The position numbers were made by a program, and so were the translations under genes. A DNA stretch of 64,000 bases, from contig NZ_VCJO01000001.1 of assembly GCF_009712475.1 (NCBI RefSeq), positions 248,001 through 312,000 on the forward strand, given 5' to 3'. The DNA is from Micromonospora sp. CP22 (lineage in GTDB: Bacteria > Actinomycetota > Actinomycetes > Mycobacteriales > Micromonosporaceae). The first letter of the stretch is position 1; each line of letters starts with the position of its first letter. This document shows positions 35,826 through 43,522 of the stretch, piece after piece. The notes beneath the pieces were generated by a model. That model saw only the letters and a program-made list of their open reading frames with translations. It was not told where the DNA came from and did no database searches.

Positions 35826-36055
35826 ATCTCAGGTGCAGGGAGAAGCTGCCCCGCACGGCCGTCACCGTCGCGTCGAACCGGGCGAGCGGTAGTTTGCTGT
35901 CAGGGATCATGCAGAACAGGGTGGCGACCGACTCGCCATCGCCGGTGGGACTCTTGACCGCGCCGTAGCGGGAGCGAAGACCGGTGTCGGGCATGGGCGC
36001 GGTGGTGTCGTAGCCACGGCTGGAAGCCTTCGGTGGGGTGTCCCAGCCCGGCGAC
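35767..36055 (-). pseudogene. Possible gene remnant
   Basis: Between the acyltransferase and DUF5667 genes one minus-strand frame stays open, with coding-like third-position G/C and a plausible protein (YDTTAPMPDTGLRSRYG, then ATLFCMIPDSKLPLARFD). It has no credible start or ribosome binding site and runs into the antisense of the acyltransferase. It may be the tail of a lost gene. I cannot name the family. Confidence 0.3.
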
Positions 36056-36096
36056 TAGCCGGTCCGGACCCCGGCGGGCCCGAAGCGCCCGACCGG

Positions 36097-36957
36097 TCAG
36101 GCGCAGGTGGCGGGGATCGGGCCGAGCGAGTCGCTGCTGGCGGTGAACCCCTGACCGCAGGCGATGGCGGCGCGCATGGCGTCGGCCCGCTCGGCGACGG
36201 ATTCGAGCAGCGCCAGCGATTCGCTGGTGCGCGCCCGATCGGCCCGGGAACCCCGGTCCTCCAACGCGCTCAGGGACCGTCGCTGCGCGGTGAGGAATGC
36301 GTCGACCGCAGCCAGCGACGCGGGATCCGAGCGCTGCGCGGCGGCTCCGGCGAGCAGGCGTACGCCCTGGCGGGTGTCCTCGTCCATGTCGTCCAGCACG
36401 GCGCGGTATCCGCTCTGGCCACCCCGCAGCGTGGCTGCCTCGGCCAACCGGGTGCGGGCGAAGTCGAGGAAGAGTTGGCCCTTGCTGATGTCGGAGCTGG
36501 TGAGCGCGAGTTGCGCCCGTTCGGTGCCACGCTTCATCCCGTACAGCGCGTCACCGGGCACCGCGTCCTCACTGGCCGCCGAGATGCCGGAGACGGCCAC
36601 CGCACCGGCGGCGATGCCGATCAGGATCGCACCACGGGCGCGAGCCCGGCGGGCGGTGACCGCAGGCAGTAGTGACCCCCGGACCGACGCGGACTTCTCG
36701 GTCGGCTTGGTGGCGGCCGACGCCCCGACACCCTCGCGAGCGGCGGTGGCCAGCAACATCGCCCGTAGGCCGGTGCGGAACTCCGGGTCTACCTCGACGA
36801 CCGGAGGGTTGGCCCCGAGCTGCCGGCCGAGCGTGACGAGCGGCATGAGCCCGTCGTCGTCCCGGGATCGCACATGATGACGTCGGCCGCCGTTGGCTTC
36901 GTCGAGAAGCTGCGCGAAGCGCTCGGCGCGCCGACGGGAGAAGAGGGCGTTGTCCAC
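36097..36957 (-). CDS. DUF5667 membrane protein, probable anti-sigma partner
   Basis: The 286-residue protein has a cytoplasmic N-terminus (FSRRRAERFAQLLDEANGG), one membrane helix (about residues 109-130) and an external helical DUF5667 domain (DALYGMKRGTERAQLAL). The single-pass layout beside an ECF sigma gene resembles RsbN, the anti-sigma factor of Streptomyces BldN. GTG 36957 follows AGAGGAGGTG, the strongest ribosome binding site in this region. It lies 254 bp after the sigma gene, with an A/T-rich patch (37150-37155) that could be its own promoter. Confidence 0.8.
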   Translation of the reverse strand: MDNALFSRRRAERFAQLLDEANGGRRHHVRSRDDDGLMPLVTLGRQLGANPPVVEVDPEFRTGLRAMLLATAAREGVGASAATKPTEKSASVRGSLLPAVTARRARARGAILIGIAAGAVAVSGISAASEDAVPGDALYGMKRGTERAQLALTSSDISKGQLFLDFARTRLAEAATLRGGQSGYRAVLDDMDEDTRQGVRLLAGAAAQRSDPASLAAVDAFLTAQRRSLSALEDRGSRADRARTSESLALLESVAERADAMRAAIACGQGFTASSDSLGPIPATCA

Positions 36958-37211
36958 CGTGGCACCTCCTCTCGCTGGTCACGGCCGGTCGGCCGCGTTC
37001 ACCGCCAGCGACCGATGACCTCGTGACACCACGGCGGATGGCCGTAGGCGGCACCGTCCCAGGTCACCCGCAGGGCTCCTGGTCTGTCTGCGGTCGCACC
37101 CGGAGAAACGCGCCGCGCCGGGGACGGGTTACGGCCCGGTCCGCGTCGAAAATTACCCAAAGTGATCGCGTCCGGTGGTGGATCGGTGACTGACGTGCCG
37201 GTACGCGTAGG

Positions 37212-38159
37212 TCACGGCTGGAAGCCGTCGGGGAGCAGCCGGGCCAGGGCCCGGACCGCTCGGTACTGGAGCGCCTTGATCGCGCCTTCGTTCTTGCCCA
37301 TCGCCCGCGCCGTCTCGGCGACCGAGAAACCCTGGAGGAAGCGGAGCACGATGCATTCCTGCTGCTCGGGATTGAGGCGCTTCACGGCGCTCAACAGGGC
37401 GACGTTGGTGATGTGCTCCACCACCGCCGCCTCCGGGCTGCCCTCCGGGCCCCGGTCCTCCCGATCGGCGTCGAGGACATCGCCGGTGGTGACCTCCAGC
37501 CGGTAACGACCGGACTTGAAGTGGTCGGCGACCAGGTTGCGCGCGATGGTCACCAACCAGGCACCGAGGTCCCGACCCTGCCAGGTGAAGCTACCGATCC
37601 GCTTGAGGGCACGCAGGAAGGTGTCCGAGGTGAGGTCCTCGGCGAGCTGCCGATTGCCGACCCGGAAGTAGACGAAGCGGAACACCGTGTCCACGTACCG
37701 GTCGTAGATCAGCCCGAACGCCTCCGCCTCGCCCGCCTGGGCGCGTTCGACGAGCGCCCAGACCTCGGTAGCCGGATCGGACGGATCCGGTCGGCTCGGG
37801 AACCCGGTCGAGCCGCCGCTCGTGTCGGTGACCGCCGGCAGTACCGCGGTCTCGGTGGTGGACGCCTCGGTGACCGGCGCGTCCCCGCCGCGCCGAGCCT
37901 GGGCCGGCATCGTCGGGCGATTCGGGGAGGCGACCCGCCCACCGGCGGACTTCGTGTTTCCCCCCGGCACCGGTGGTCGGTGTGGCGGTTCGTTCTGATG
38001 TGGTCGGCTACCCACCCGGCGGGCGGTGCCGTCGCCTCGCACGGCGAGGTTCGCCGACGCGTCCGACGCGCTGTGGGCGCCGCCGCGTTCATTGATCGGA
38101 GTACGGGCGGCGGGACCGGTCAGGCCGACCGGACGCTCGGCGAAGCTGAAGGCGGTCAT
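37212..38159 (-). CDS. bldN: ECF sigma factor, BldN family
   Basis: The 315-residue protein has sigma-2 (AFGLIYDRYVDTVFRFVYFR, NRQLAEDLTSDTFLRALKRI) and sigma-4 (LNPEQQECIVLRFLQGFSVA, MGKNEGAIKALQYRAVRALA) regions in its last 190 residues. About 120 disordered residues precede them. Streptomyces BldN also carries an N-terminal extension that is removed by proteolysis. BldN controls aerial growth and sporulation genes. ATG 38159 is preceded by GGAGG at 7 nt. The gene lies upstream of the DUF5667 gene, which is consistent with a sigma/anti-sigma pair. Confidence 0.85.
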   Translation of the reverse strand: MTAFSFAERPVGLTGPAARTPINERGGAHSASDASANLAVRGDGTARRVGSRPHQNEPPHRPPVPGGNTKSAGGRVASPNRPTMPAQARRGGDAPVTEASTTETAVLPAVTDTSGGSTGFPSRPDPSDPATEVWALVERAQAGEAEAFGLIYDRYVDTVFRFVYFRVGNRQLAEDLTSDTFLRALKRIGSFTWQGRDLGAWLVTIARNLVADHFKSGRYRLEVTTGDVLDADREDRGPEGSPEAAVVEHITNVALLSAVKRLNPEQQECIVLRFLQGFSVAETARAMGKNEGAIKALQYRAVRALARLLPDGFQP

Positions 38160-38363
38160 CGCGTCGCCTCCGTTCCGCCGGTGGCCGCCGGGCCGGCAAC
38201 GACCGGTCGACCGGTCGTTGCCCCGTCGGGCAGGGTGGCTCCGGGGTGTGCCGACGTGCGGCAGATCCCCTTGAGGTGCTGGTCCAATGCGCTCAACGGC
38301 ACGGGGGCCTCCTCGGGCTGAGGGGTGTCGACTCACGGCAAATGGGGTGAGCCGACCCGAGTG

Positions 38364-38413
38364 ATGATAGGGCCAACGTCACCCGCGCGTGGCAAGTCCG
38401 TTACACAGGGCCG
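38364..38413 (-). promoter_or_regulatory. Candidate bldN promoter with a BldD-like site
   Basis: On the minus strand TATCAT (38369-38364) could be a -10, giving a roughly 200-nt leader. About 35 bp upstream, TTACACAGGGC (38401-38411) matches seven of nine fixed positions of the BldD operator consensus. Streptomyces bldN is a BldD target. The match is imperfect. Confidence 0.35.
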
Positions 38414-38558
38414 AAGTATTTCCCGACGTGTCGCCGGGCTGGCGGACCGGTTGTCCGTCGGGTGTGGTTGACAATCGGCGCTTCACCTGATCCCCAGTGG
38501 AACCCCTGTTATCGCTGGTGAGGGGCATGGTCCCGGGTGGTCGAGCGGGGTCGGAAAG

Positions 38559-39080
38559 GTGGCCGTCGACCGGCGGGTCGGGAAGCTGCGGTGCGTTCCT
38601 CGCCGTACCCGCTCCGCACCGTCGGTGATGTCGACGGGTTCCGTCGACGGGACTCGTCGTGTCCTCCCGGACGGCGGGGGTGGACCGGACGCCGACGGTT
38701 GGTGGGCCACCGGTGACGTCGCGTACGCCGATGCCGACGGCGACCTCTTCCTGGTCGACCGGCTCGGCGAGCTGATCCTGGTCAACGGCTTCAACGTGTA
38801 CCCGCACGAGGTGGAGCTGGTGCTGTCGGCACACTCGGCGGTGGCAGAGTCGGCGGTAGTGGGCGTGCCGCATCCGAGAACCGGGGAGACTGTTCGGGCG
38901 TACGTGGTGCCGGCGCCACGGGTCGAGGTGGCCGGCACCGAGCTGATCGCCCACTGCACGCGTAACCTGGCCCGATTCAAGTGCCCGACCGAGGTCGAGT
39001 TCGTCGACGCGCTGCCGCGCTCGGTGATCGGGAAGGTACGCAAGACCCTGCTCGGCACGACGGAGGAGACCGATGCGTGA
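38559..39080 (+). pseudogene. Acyl-CoA ligase remnant: C-terminal domain only
   Basis: From about 38660 the frame encodes the last 140 residues of an AMP-binding acyl-CoA synthetase: DGWWATGDVAYADADGD, the hinge DRLGELILVNGFNVYP and a C-terminal Lys in IGKVRKTLL. The ATP-binding N-terminal domain of about 400 residues is missing, and the sequence between 38160 and 38660 shows no trace of it. The upstream 100 residues of the open frame look non-coding. The fragment could still be made as a 173-residue protein but cannot be an active ligase alone. Its stop overlaps the glutaredoxin start by 8 nt. Confidence 0.75.
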
Positions 39081-39324
39081 ACCCCGCCTGACCCTGATCA
39101 CCCGCCCCGGCTGCCACCTCTGTGAGGACGCCAAGGCGGCGCTCGACCGGGTGGTCGCGGTCACCGGCGACCGGTGGATCGAGCGGGACGTCAGCGGTGA
39201 CGTGGAGTTGGAGCGGGAGTACGGTGACCGGCTGCCGGTGGTGCTGCTCGACGGCAGGGAGCACGGTTACTGGCGGGTCGAGGAGGACCGACTGCTGCGG
39301 GACCTGACCACCCCCCAGCTCTGA
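39073..39324 (+). CDS. Glutaredoxin-family protein (Rv0508-like)
   Basis: The 83-residue thioredoxin-fold protein has a CxxC active site in TRPGCHLCEDAKAAL and a cis-Pro segment in DRLPVVLLDG. It is probably a small thiol reductant working with mycothiol or thioredoxin. It corresponds to Rv0508, just before the hem operon in mycobacteria. It starts inside the acyl-CoA ligase remnant, so its expression may have depended on that upstream gene. Confidence 0.88.
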   Translation: MREPRLTLITRPGCHLCEDAKAALDRVVAVTGDRWIERDVSGDVELEREYGDRLPVVLLDGREHGYWRVEEDRLLRDLTTPQL

Positions 39325-39431
39325 GCCCGCCGCGCCCTCGGCTCTGAGTCCGCCGCGCCCTCGGCCAAGGGGCCGTCATGCGCCCAGCTCGGGGGCGGCC
39401 GAGGGGCCACCTCGCCGGATAAGGTGCGGCG

Positions 39432-40100
39432 ATGACCCCTGTGCGCCCTCATCTGGTTTGGGACTGGAACGGCACCCTGCTCGACGATCTCAGCCTCGTG
39501 GTGGCCTGCACCAACGCGGTGTTCGCCAGCGAGGGTGGGCCGAGTGTCAGCCCTGACGAGCATCGGGTTCGGTTCCGTCGGCCGATCGCCGACTACTACG
39601 CGGACGTGCTCGGCAAAGCGGTGGACGACGAGGCGTTCGGCCGGTTCGACAAGATCTTCCATGACGCGTACCGGGTCGGTCTGACCACCTGCGAGCTGGC
39701 GAACGACGCGGTGGACGCGTTGACGGCCTGGCCGGGCAGTCAGTCGCTGCTGTCGATGTGGTTCCACGACGAGTTGGTGCCCGCCGTCGAGACGTACGGG
39801 CTCAGCGGGCGATTCGCCCGCATCGACGGGCTGCGGGCGCAGGTCGGCGGGGACCGCAAGGCGGAGTCGTTGGCCCGGCATCTCGACGCGCTGGGCGTCG
39901 ACGGCCGATCGGTGGTGCTGATCGGCGACTCGCTGGACGACGCCGACGCCGCCCTGTCCGTCGGTGCCCGCGCCGTCCTCTACACCGGCGGATTCACCGA
40001 CCGGTCCCGCCTGCTCGCCTCGGGCCACCCGGTCGCCGACACCCTCACCGAGGCCGTGACCCTCGCCACCACTTTCGCGGACGTGTCCGTTCGATCGTGA
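39432..40100 (+). CDS. HAD-superfamily phosphatase
   Basis: The 222-residue HAD hydrolase has the nucleophile motif VWDWNGTLLDD at the N-terminus, a Lys in GGDRKAESL and the acidic motif VVLIGDSLDDADAA. The cap is helical (subfamily I), like phosphoglycolate phosphatase. The substrate is unknown. ATG 39432 lies 6 nt after TAAGGT (39420-39425), so initiation is leaderless. It takes the place of serB1 seen near here in mycobacteria, but is a different HAD type. Confidence 0.87.
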   Translation: MTPVRPHLVWDWNGTLLDDLSLVVACTNAVFASEGGPSVSPDEHRVRFRRPIADYYADVLGKAVDDEAFGRFDKIFHDAYRVGLTTCELANDAVDALTAWPGSQSLLSMWFHDELVPAVETYGLSGRFARIDGLRAQVGGDRKAESLARHLDALGVDGRSVVLIGDSLDDADAALSVGARAVLYTGGFTDRSRLLASGHPVADTLTEAVTLATTFADVSVRS

Positions 40101-40300
40101 AGTAGCGCGCTCGGAATCGGGGCGTCGAGGTCACAACCTCGTGATCGGCTCATGGGAATGCGGTTGGGCGGCCCGCGTGTGATTGGTCAGAGAAGTCGGG
40201 ATTGGGCCATAATCGCGCGAGTGCTTACGGCAAGGTGGTGATCGATCTTGTGGGATGGAGGGGCCGGTGGGGGCGCGGGCCGTGCCAGCAAGATCGCGAT

Positions 40301-40329
40301 TTGTGCACGTCTTCACAAGCGCCTACTCT
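40301..40329 (+). promoter_or_regulatory. Rex operator overlapping the rex-hem promoter
   Basis: The 18-bp site 40301-40318 (TTGTG-CA-cgtc-TTCACAA) matches the Rex consensus TTGTGAA-N4-TTCACAA at all but one fixed position. Its first six bases can serve as a -35, 17 nt before TACTCT (40324-40329). Rex would block its own promoter at low NADH/NAD+. The rest of the 337-bp gap 40101-40437 holds no gene. The leader to rex is about 100 nt. Confidence 0.88.
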
Positions 40330-40437
40330 GTAATTCCGACGCGCCCTGCTAGCACAGCCGGCAACATCGGTCGCCAGCGGGAGTCCCGAAACGGCCGACC
40401 GGTGGAGTTGGTCGAGGATCGCACCGCACGGAGTCTC

Positions 40438-41208
40438 ATGAGTCAGCACCGTCACCCTGGCGCGCCCGGTCGCGCAGGTGCCGTACCGGCGCTCCCGGAC
40501 CTGCCCGAGGCGACGGTGGCCCGGCTCCCCGAATATCTCCGTGCCCTGCACAATCTCGCTGAAACCGGTCACGAGACGGTTTCCAGCGAAGGGTTGGCCA
40601 ACGCCGCCGGGGTGAACTCGGCCAAGCTCCGCAAGGATCTGTCCCAGCTCGGTTCGTACGGCACCCGGGGCGTCGGCTACGACGTCGGGCTGCTGATCGA
40701 CCAGATCGAGTACGTGCTCGGGCTCACCCAGCGTCGGGCGGTCGCCCTGGTCGGAGTGGGTAACCTCGGTCACGCCCTGGCCGGCTACGACGGCTTCGCC
40801 AGCCGTGGGTTCCGCATCGCCGCCCTCTTCGACGCCGACCAGGAACGCGTCGGCGAGGAGATCAACGGACTGGTCGTACAGCACATCGACGACCTGCCCC
40901 GGGTAGCTGCCGAGGAAGCCATCGCGATAGGCGTCATCGCCACCCCGGCCACCGCCGCGCAGCGGGTCGCGGACCAGCTGGTCGCGGTCGGTGTGACGAG
41001 CATCCTGAACTTCGCGCCATGCGTACTCTCGGTCCCCGAGGGGGTCGACGTGCGCAAGGTCGACCTCGCCATCGAGTTGCAGATCCTGTCGTTCCACGAG
41101 CACCGCAAGGCATCCCTGACCGCGCTCCCCGCCGCCGGTGGGTCCGCCCTCACCGCCCTGCCGGGCGGTCTCGCGGTCACCGAGAGCCAGGAGGCGATCG
41201 GCACGTGA
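40438..41208 (+). CDS. rex: Redox-sensing repressor Rex
   Basis: The 256-residue repressor has an N-terminal winged helix (LPEYLRALHNLAETG, NSAKLRKDLSQLGSYGTRGVGY) and a Rossmann domain (VALVGVGNLGHALA) that binds NAD(H). The C-terminal helix for domain swapping is present. It senses the NADH/NAD+ ratio and, as in Streptomyces coelicolor, is encoded ahead of hemA, hemC and hemD. ATG 40438 has GGAG 5 nt upstream. GTG 40402 is an alternative. The stop overlaps the hemA start (GTGA). Confidence 0.95.
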   Translation: MSQHRHPGAPGRAGAVPALPDLPEATVARLPEYLRALHNLAETGHETVSSEGLANAAGVNSAKLRKDLSQLGSYGTRGVGYDVGLLIDQIEYVLGLTQRRAVALVGVGNLGHALAGYDGFASRGFRIAALFDADQERVGEEINGLVVQHIDDLPRVAAEEAIAIGVIATPATAAQRVADQLVAVGVTSILNFAPCVLSVPEGVDVRKVDLAIELQILSFHEHRKASLTALPAAGGSALTALPGGLAVTESQEAIGT

Positions 41209-42533
41209 AACTCCTCGTCGTGGGCGCGTCCTACCGCACCGCACCGGTCGCCACCCTGGAACGGCTCGCGGTGTCACCCAGCGGGCTCGACCACATCCTG
41301 GCGCGTCTGGTCGCGCAGCCGTACGTGAGCGAGGCCGTCCTCGTCTCCACCTGCAACCGGGTGGAGGTCTATGCGGCGGTCTCCGGCTTCCACGGCGGCC
41401 TCGGGGACATCTGCGCCGTACTCGCCGAGCAGGCCGGCTGCCAACCGGCCGCGCTGGCCAACCACCTCTACGTGCACTTCGACTCGGCGGCGGTGGATCA
41501 CGTCTTCCGGGTGGCCACCGGCCTGGACTCGATGGTCATCGGCGAGGCGCAGATCCTCGGGCAGCTGCGCGACGCGTACCACTGGGCCAGTGCGGCGGAC
41601 ACCGCCGGACGGTTGCTGCACGAACTGATGCAGCAGGCCCTGCGGGTGGGTAAGCGGGCCCACTCGGAAACCGGCATCGACCGCGCCGGCCAGAGCGTCG
41701 TCACCGCCGCCCTGGGGCTCGCCGCAGGCCACCTCGACGACGATCTCACCGGCCGTCCCGCGCTGATCGTCGGTGCCGGTGCGATGGGCTCGCTGGGCGT
41801 GGCGACGCTCTCCCGGCTCGGCGCCGGGCCGCTGACCGTCACGAACCGGAGCACCGACCGGGCCGTCCGGCTGGCCGAGTCGTACGGCGCTGCCGCACGG
41901 CCGCTGGCCGAGCTGGCCGACACGCTCGCCGCGGTGGACGTCGTGGTGGCCGCCACCGCCTCCCCGGAGCCGGTCCTCACCCGCGAGGTGGTCGCCGCGG
42001 CGGTCGCCGACCGTGACTCCGGGCGTGGTCCGCTGGTCCTGCTCGACCTCGCGGTGCCCCGGGACGTCGGCCCCGACGTCGCCGAGCTGCCCGGCGTCGA
42101 GGTGATCGACATCGACCGGATGGCGGCGCTGCTCGCCGACGGTCCGGTGGCGGCCGACGCCGCCGCCGTCGAGCGGATCGTGGCGGGGGAGGTCGAGTCC
42201 TTCCTCAGTTGGCTGCGCGGTGCCGACGTGGCCCCAACCGTCGCCGCCCTGCGCGGCCGGGCCGAGGACGTGGTCACCGCGGAGCTGAGCCGGCTCGCGC
42301 AGCGTCGCCCCGACCTCAGCGACGACCAGCGTGCCGAGGTCGCCCGCACCGTGCACCGGGTGGTCCAACGGCTGCTGCACCAGCCGACCGTCCGGGTCCG
42401 CCAACTCGCCGCCGAACCCGGTGGCGACCAGTACGCGGCCCTGTTGCGTGAGCTGTTCGACCTCCAGGTCCCGCAGACCTCGCCGGTGGACACCGTGCCC
42501 GACATCACCCCAACCAGTGGAGGCGAGCGATGA
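41205..42533 (+). CDS. hemA: Glutamyl-tRNA reductase
   Basis: The 442-residue enzyme makes glutamate-1-semialdehyde, the first committed step of C5 haem synthesis. STCNRVEVYA carries the catalytic Cys (about residue 50), GLDSMVIGEAQILGQ is the substrate loop, and ALIVGAGAMGSL binds NADPH. The C-terminal dimerisation helices are complete. The GTG start overlaps the rex stop. Co-transcription with rex ties haem supply to redox state. hemC overlaps its stop (ATGA). Confidence 0.96.
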   Translation: MKLLVVGASYRTAPVATLERLAVSPSGLDHILARLVAQPYVSEAVLVSTCNRVEVYAAVSGFHGGLGDICAVLAEQAGCQPAALANHLYVHFDSAAVDHVFRVATGLDSMVIGEAQILGQLRDAYHWASAADTAGRLLHELMQQALRVGKRAHSETGIDRAGQSVVTAALGLAAGHLDDDLTGRPALIVGAGAMGSLGVATLSRLGAGPLTVTNRSTDRAVRLAESYGAAARPLAELADTLAAVDVVVAATASPEPVLTREVVAAAVADRDSGRGPLVLLDLAVPRDVGPDVAELPGVEVIDIDRMAALLADGPVAADAAAVERIVAGEVESFLSWLRGADVAPTVAALRGRAEDVVTAELSRLAQRRPDLSDDQRAEVARTVHRVVQRLLHQPTVRVRQLAAEPGGDQYAALLRELFDLQVPQTSPVDTVPDITPTSGGER

Positions 42534-43522
42534 ACGAGGCTCCGCTGCGCCTCGGCACCCGGGGCAGCAAGCTGGCGATGGCCCAGGCCGGGCACGTCGC
42601 CGAAGCGTTGACCGCGCGCACCGGTCGGCCTGTCGAGCTGGTCGAGGTGGTCACCGCCGGCGACCGTTCCAACGCGCCGGTGCACCGGCTCGGGGTCGGT
42701 GTGTTCGTCTCCGCGCTGCGGGACGCCCTGGTCGCCGGCACGATCGACTTCGCGGTCCACTCGTACAAGGACCTGCCCACCGCCACTGCGGCCGGGCTGC
42801 ACATCGCCGCGGTGCCGCCGCGACAGGATCCGCGCGACGCACTCGTCGCCCGCGACGGCAAGACGCTTGCCGAACTCGCACCCGGCGCGGTCGTCGGCAC
42901 CGGCGCGTTGCGCCGGATCGCCCAGCTGCACGCGTTGGGCATGCCACTGTCGGTCACCCCGATCCGGGGCAACATCGACACCCGGCTGGCCCGGGTGCTC
43001 GGCCCGGAGGCCGACCTGGACGCCGTCGTCCTGGCCCGGGCGGGCCTGGCCCGCATCGACCGCGCCGACGTGGTCACCGAGACGCTCGACCCGATGCTGA
43101 TGCTGCCGGCTCCCGCCCAGGGCGCCCTGGCGGTGGAGTGCCGGGTCGACGACACCGACCTGGTCGAGCTGCTCGCCATGCTCGACCACGCACCGTCCCG
43201 CGCCGCGGTCACCGCGGAACGGGCGCTGCTGGCCACCCTGGAGGCCGGATGCTCCGCTCCGGTCGCCGCCTACGCCGTCGTCGCCGAAGGCGAGCCGACC
43301 GGCGACGAGGGTGACGCTGTTGAAGAGATCTACCTGCGCGGAGCGGTGATCAGCCCGGACGGCACTCGTGACATCCGGCTGTCCCGCACCGGAACGCCCG
43401 CCGATGCGGCGGAGATCGGTAAGGCGCTCGCCACCGAACTCCTCGACCTCGGCGCCGACTCGATCCTCGGCCCGCAAGGACACGATGGCCCGGGGACCCA
43501 GCAATTTGGGAGCACAGAATGA
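42530..43522 (+). CDS. hemC: Hydroxymethylbilane synthase
   Basis: The 330-residue enzyme polymerises four porphobilinogens. LGTRGSKLAMAQA opens the protein, VHSYKDLPT supplies the catalytic Asp neighbourhood, and LEAGCSAPVAAYA contains the Cys that anchors the dipyrromethane cofactor. It is flanked by ATGA overlaps on both sides within rex-hemACD. Confidence 0.96.
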   Translation: MNEAPLRLGTRGSKLAMAQAGHVAEALTARTGRPVELVEVVTAGDRSNAPVHRLGVGVFVSALRDALVAGTIDFAVHSYKDLPTATAAGLHIAAVPPRQDPRDALVARDGKTLAELAPGAVVGTGALRRIAQLHALGMPLSVTPIRGNIDTRLARVLGPEADLDAVVLARAGLARIDRADVVTETLDPMLMLPAPAQGALAVECRVDDTDLVELLAMLDHAPSRAAVTAERALLATLEAGCSAPVAAYAVVAEGEPTGDEGDAVEEIYLRGAVISPDGTRDIRLSRTGTPADAAEIGKALATELLDLGADSILGPQGHDGPGTQQFGSTE

